Assembly (NCBI GenBank): GCA_013298845.1 | Contig: JAAFJN010000015.1 | Location: forward strand, 1-35,056 | Direction: 5' to 3' | Length of the DNA stretch: 35,056 nt | Origin: Chitinophagales bacterium | GTDB lineage: Bacteria; Bacteroidota; Bacteroidia; Chitinophagales; Saprospiraceae | Shown here: piece by piece, positions 32,620-35,056 of the stretch | Layout of the letters: every line of letters begins with the position of its first letter | Numbering within the stretch: position 1 is the first letter of the stretch | The notes under the pieces: generated by a model | The model's database searches: none | Told to the model about the DNA's origin: nothing | Seen by the model: only the letters and a program-made list of their open reading frames with translations | Translations under genes and position numbers: made by a program

Positions 32620-33834
32620 TTATTTTTCGGTCACTCGCACCGCAATACGGCGGTTTTGCGCGCGACCTTCTTCTGTATCGTTCGAGGCTACCGGGTGTTG
32701 AGCACCGTAACCTTCGCCTGTCAACCGGGCTTTATCAATCCCTTTACCAACGAGGTAAGCCACTACGGCTTCGGCGCGGGCGGCCGATAACTTTTGGTTG
32801 GCGGCTGCGCTGCCCGTGTTATCAGTGTAACCTCCAATTTTCAATTTTACTTTGGGAAATGCCTTGAGCACTTCTACCATATTGTTCAACTGATCTTCGG
32901 ATTTGGCCATGTCAATTTTGGCGCTGCCGGTTTCAAACAACAAGCGGTCAAAATTAAACCAAGTCGTTTTATCCACGGGCTTGGTCGCATCTTCGATAAA
33001 GGTCACCAATTGGCTTTCGATGCCGTTGTTGTTGCCTTTCAGTTCGAAGCCGGAAGCCAGTTTTTTCATGTAACCGGCGGCACTGGCGGCCATATCGGCG
33101 GCTTTGGAAGCCACAGTATCTACCGCAGCGGGTAATGCCAGTTCAGACTTGGGCATTTCGGGTTTTACCGTGCAATTTTTCATGTAATACACGATACCGG
33201 CTCCCAAACCGAGCAACAGCAACAAAGGCCACATCCAACGGTTACCGGTAGAAACTTCGGCTTCGGGGGTAGCGGCGGCATTGTTGTTACCAATACCCGA
33301 TGCCAGCCCCATAATGGCCGACAAACCACCCGGTAAAGCGTTCATAATGCTGCTTTTTTCGCCACGAAGCAGGCCCAAAAGACCACTAACGTTGAGACCT
33401 TCGCCGTTGATTTTTTTGCCCAAAACACCCATTACCAATGGGCCTACCATACCCAACAACGTGGAGGTAGAGGTTGATTTAATATTGGCAAATGACGAAA
33501 GTGCGTTCAGGATAGCCGGTACTTTGCCCCCGAACAACGTGCCCATCAAATTACCCGCGAGGTCTTTAGGATCGTTGTGCGCCAGGTTACCGCCGCCCAA
33601 TAAACCACCCAGATTGCTCAGGAAATTTTCATTTTTGCTGTCAGACAAAAGATTAAAAATACTGCCCATCGCGTTGCTGTCATCGGCTTTGTTCATGATG
33701 CCCGCCAAAATAGTGGGGGCTATTCCGCCGATAGCTTTGCTAATACCATTTTCATTTTCGCCAAGGAGCGTAGCAGCCTGGTTAATGAGCGTTGGTGTAA
33801 CATACGATTTGACAGAATCTAAGAGATTTGACAT
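32620..33834 (-). CDS. DUF937 - transmembrane - OmpA-domain protein
   Basis: 404 aa, no cleaved signal peptide. Residues 1-~180 match DUF937 (MSNLLDSVKSYVTPTLINQA, ISKAIGGIAPTILAGIMNKA, Gly-rich FLSNLGGLLGGGN). One TM helix at ~200-218 (MWPLLLLLGLGAGIVYYM) crosses the inner membrane. Residues ~292-404 are an OmpA-like peptidoglycan-binding domain with LFETGSAKID, GGYTDNTG (Asp338), LSAARAEAVVAYLVGKGI and QNRRI (Arg396), residues that bind diaminopimelate. It would therefore link a cytoplasmic DUF937 module to the cell wall. It is 25 bp upstream of the stop-to-start gap with the Gly/Tyr protein gene and probably co-transcribed with it. Confidence 0.9.
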   Translation of the reverse strand: MSNLLDSVKSYVTPTLINQAATLLGENENGISKAIGGIAPTILAGIMNKADDSNAMGSIFNLLSDSKNENFLSNLGGLLGGGNLAHNDPKDLAGNLMGTLFGGKVPAILNALSSFANIKSTSTSTLLGMVGPLVMGVLGKKINGEGLNVSGLLGLLRGEKSSIMNALPGGLSAIMGLASGIGNNNAAATPEAEVSTGNRWMWPLLLLLGLGAGIVYYMKNCTVKPEMPKSELALPAAVDTVASKAADMAASAAGYMKKLASGFELKGNNNGIESQLVTFIEDATKPVDKTTWFNFDRLLFETGSAKIDMAKSEDQLNNMVEVLKAFPKVKLKIGGYTDNTGSAAANQKLSAARAEAVVAYLVGKGIDKARLTGEGYGAQHPVASNDTEEGRAQNRRIAVRVTEK

Positions 33835-33859
33835 GTTTTGTAATGATTGAGTTGGTGAA

Positions 33860-35056
33860 TTAATAATCGTTATAATAATAGTTATTGTTGCGCTCTTCGC
33901 GGTAACGCATCCGGCCCGTAAAACGAATTTCGCCCACTTTTTTGCGGATAAAATCCAGTTTATCTTTGTCGTTGTTCAGGTTATTTTCGGTCATTACCTG
34001 AAACAAGCGCCCGCCCCCGGCATTGTAATCGCCGTAGTAATCGTAACTCGACATGGAAAAGGATGGAATTCCGGTTTTGCTTTTGTCCTTTGAAGGACCT
34101 TTAAGACCAAAGTCAAGGGGTAAAGTCACATAATTCAATTTCCACTCCGTTGTTTTTTTGCGTTTTATATCAAAAAAGTACATCATGGCGGGCTTTTTAT
34201 CGTAGGTCACCGACTTGCTTTTTTGAATAAATTTCACCGAATCAATCTCTTCACTGGGAGTAAATTGTAACACGTAAGAGCGCGCCAAGGCAATGGTATC
34301 CGAAAACCAGGATTTGTACGGATCGGCAGTACCGCTGCTGACCATCATCTCGTACAAGCGGAAACGCGTTTCGTCGTTTTGGGCCAATGGTTCCAAATGC
34401 ACATTTGCAATGTTTTTACCGGCTTTTAACAGCACCCGAATGGCTTCTAATTTATCGTATTTGGCACCTTTTAACAAAATTTGATCAAATAATTGACGCA
34501 CTTCGGGGTCTTCTGCGTAAAATTTAACGAGCAACGACAATCCCGAACTATACGCAGTAGAGGTGCCTCCGTAATCTCCGCCGTACACCGCCGGATAAGT
34601 AGAGCCGCCGTAACCACCGCCGTAACCACCGCCGTAACCACCGCCGTAACCACCGCCGTAACCATAATCTTTGTAGGCATTTTTATCGCGGGAATTTTCG
34701 TCCCGATAGCGTGCCCGACCCAAATTCTGGTACTCCTGCACCAGAAATTTTTGTTTGAGCGCTTTTACTTTTTTGGGTTTAATCATTTCCCGTTCGTACA
34801 GTGTTGTAATAATACCCAATGCCATGGACGAATAGGTTTCATTTTGCGAAATAGCCATGAGTTCATCCACAAACTGAGCGGCCAACTCCAGCGAATCCGA
34901 AAGATAATATTGAATGGAGTTCACCGTCGAATAATCCAGGTAAGTTTCCTTTTGCCCCATCAAGGCGAGTGAAGATTTCCAGGCTTCTTTGGTTTTCAGT
35001 TGCACCATACTTAATATGGCTTCGTTTTGGTAACGAACGCTGTCGGCGTGCACCGC
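33860..35056 (-). CDS. Partial protein with Gly/Tyr repeats, 5' end outside window
   Basis: At least 398 codons; the frame is open to the right edge, so the N-terminus is missing. The visible part has a helical, HEAT/ARM-like N-terminal stretch (LELAAQFVDELMAI, SSMALGIITTLYEREMI), then the low-complexity GYGGGYGGG segment encoded by the 12-bp repeat at 34605-34664, a second helical region (EVRQLFDQILLKGAKYDKLE) and a C-terminal ~130 residues that look beta-rich (KPAMMYFFDIKRKKTTEWKL), ending in Asn/Tyr (NNNYYYNDY). I do not recognise the family. Precedes the DUF937-OmpA gene on the same strand with a 25-bp gap. Confidence 0.75.
   Translation of the reverse strand, partial: AVHADSVRYQNEAILSMVQLKTKEAWKSSLALMGQKETYLDYSTVNSIQYYLSDSLELAAQFVDELMAISQNETYSSMALGIITTLYEREMIKPKKVKALKQKFLVQEYQNLGRARYRDENSRDKNAYKDYGYGGGYGGGYGGGYGGGYGGSTYPAVYGGDYGGTSTAYSSGLSLLVKFYAEDPEVRQLFDQILLKGAKYDKLEAIRVLLKAGKNIANVHLEPLAQNDETRFRLYEMMVSSGTADPYKSWFSDTIALARSYVLQFTPSEEIDSVKFIQKSKSVTYDKKPAMMYFFDIKRKKTTEWKLNYVTLPLDFGLKGPSKDKSKTGIPSFSMSSYDYYGDYNAGGGRLFQVMTENNLNNDKDKLDFIRKKVGEIRFTGRMRYREERNNNYYYNDY
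34605..34664. repeat. Five perfect 12-bp tandem repeats inside a coding region
   Basis: Five exact copies of CCGCCGTAACCA (plus strand), encoding (GYGG)n on the minus strand. A 12-bp unit keeps the frame, so copy-number change would alter only the length of the Gly/Tyr linker. Confidence 0.9.

Noticed and set aside
1-35056. tRNA, rRNA, transposase, prophage or defence genes
   Set aside because: I looked for cloverleaf T-loop motifs, rRNA segments and typical enzyme motifs, and saw none.

Overview
The window is chromosomal DNA of a free-living Bacteroidota, most likely a Saprospiraceae-type lineage. The signs are a SusC/SusD pair, two secreted proteins with a type IX secretion (T9SS) C-terminal sorting domain, an ASPIC/UnbV-VCBS lipoprotein, a DUF6794-type protein, and repeated TAnnTTTG promoter elements. 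The taxonomic call is inference from gene families; no rRNA or tRNA gene was seen.

Layout. 1-250: short tandem repeats and two REP-like hairpins that reach the galK stop codon. 251-9415 (minus): a tight susC-susD-UnbV/VCBS-galK operon, with a divergent LacI-family regulator at 9683-10702 and a LacI-type operator candidate between them. 10703-11325: a control region holding a candidate ~90-nt small RNA unit (promoter plus intrinsic terminator), a DnaA-box cluster, a promoter candidate and a ~285-nt structured leader. 11326-14829: nrdB-nrdA, a class I ribonucleotide reductase strikingly like the human enzyme. 14830-15282: inverted heptamer arrays and a second candidate small-RNA unit. 15283-16380: a coiled-coil protein with a partial J domain. 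16471-17985 (minus): purH. 17986-20018: REP-like palindromes, a probable frameshifted small membrane-protein remnant, a 335-aa protein of unknown function and an 87-aa membrane protein. 20036-26845 (plus): a DUF6794-like protein, a 1586-aa exported protein of unknown function, a membrane-anchored ATP-grasp protein and an apparent beta-barrel fragment. 26905-32368: two T9SS-exported proteins and a GT2 glycosyltransferase. 32620-35056 (minus): a DUF937-TM-OmpA protein and a partial Gly/Tyr-repeat protein that runs off the right edge.

How the genes work together. The left operon looks like a LacI-controlled galactose or galactoside uptake unit: outer-membrane import by SusCD, a surface UnbV/VCBS lipoprotein and cytoplasmic phosphorylation by GalK, but with no glycoside hydrolase in view. 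The nrd operon supplies dNTPs, and its upstream DNA suggests coupling to replication initiation through DnaA. Most of the remaining genes are envelope or secreted proteins.

The most unusual features are non-coding: the nrd control region, two compact candidate small-RNA units, and families of 7-, 10- and 14-bp repeats that abut stop codons, often as inverted arms around a spacer. No CRISPR, phage, transposase or defence system was recognised.
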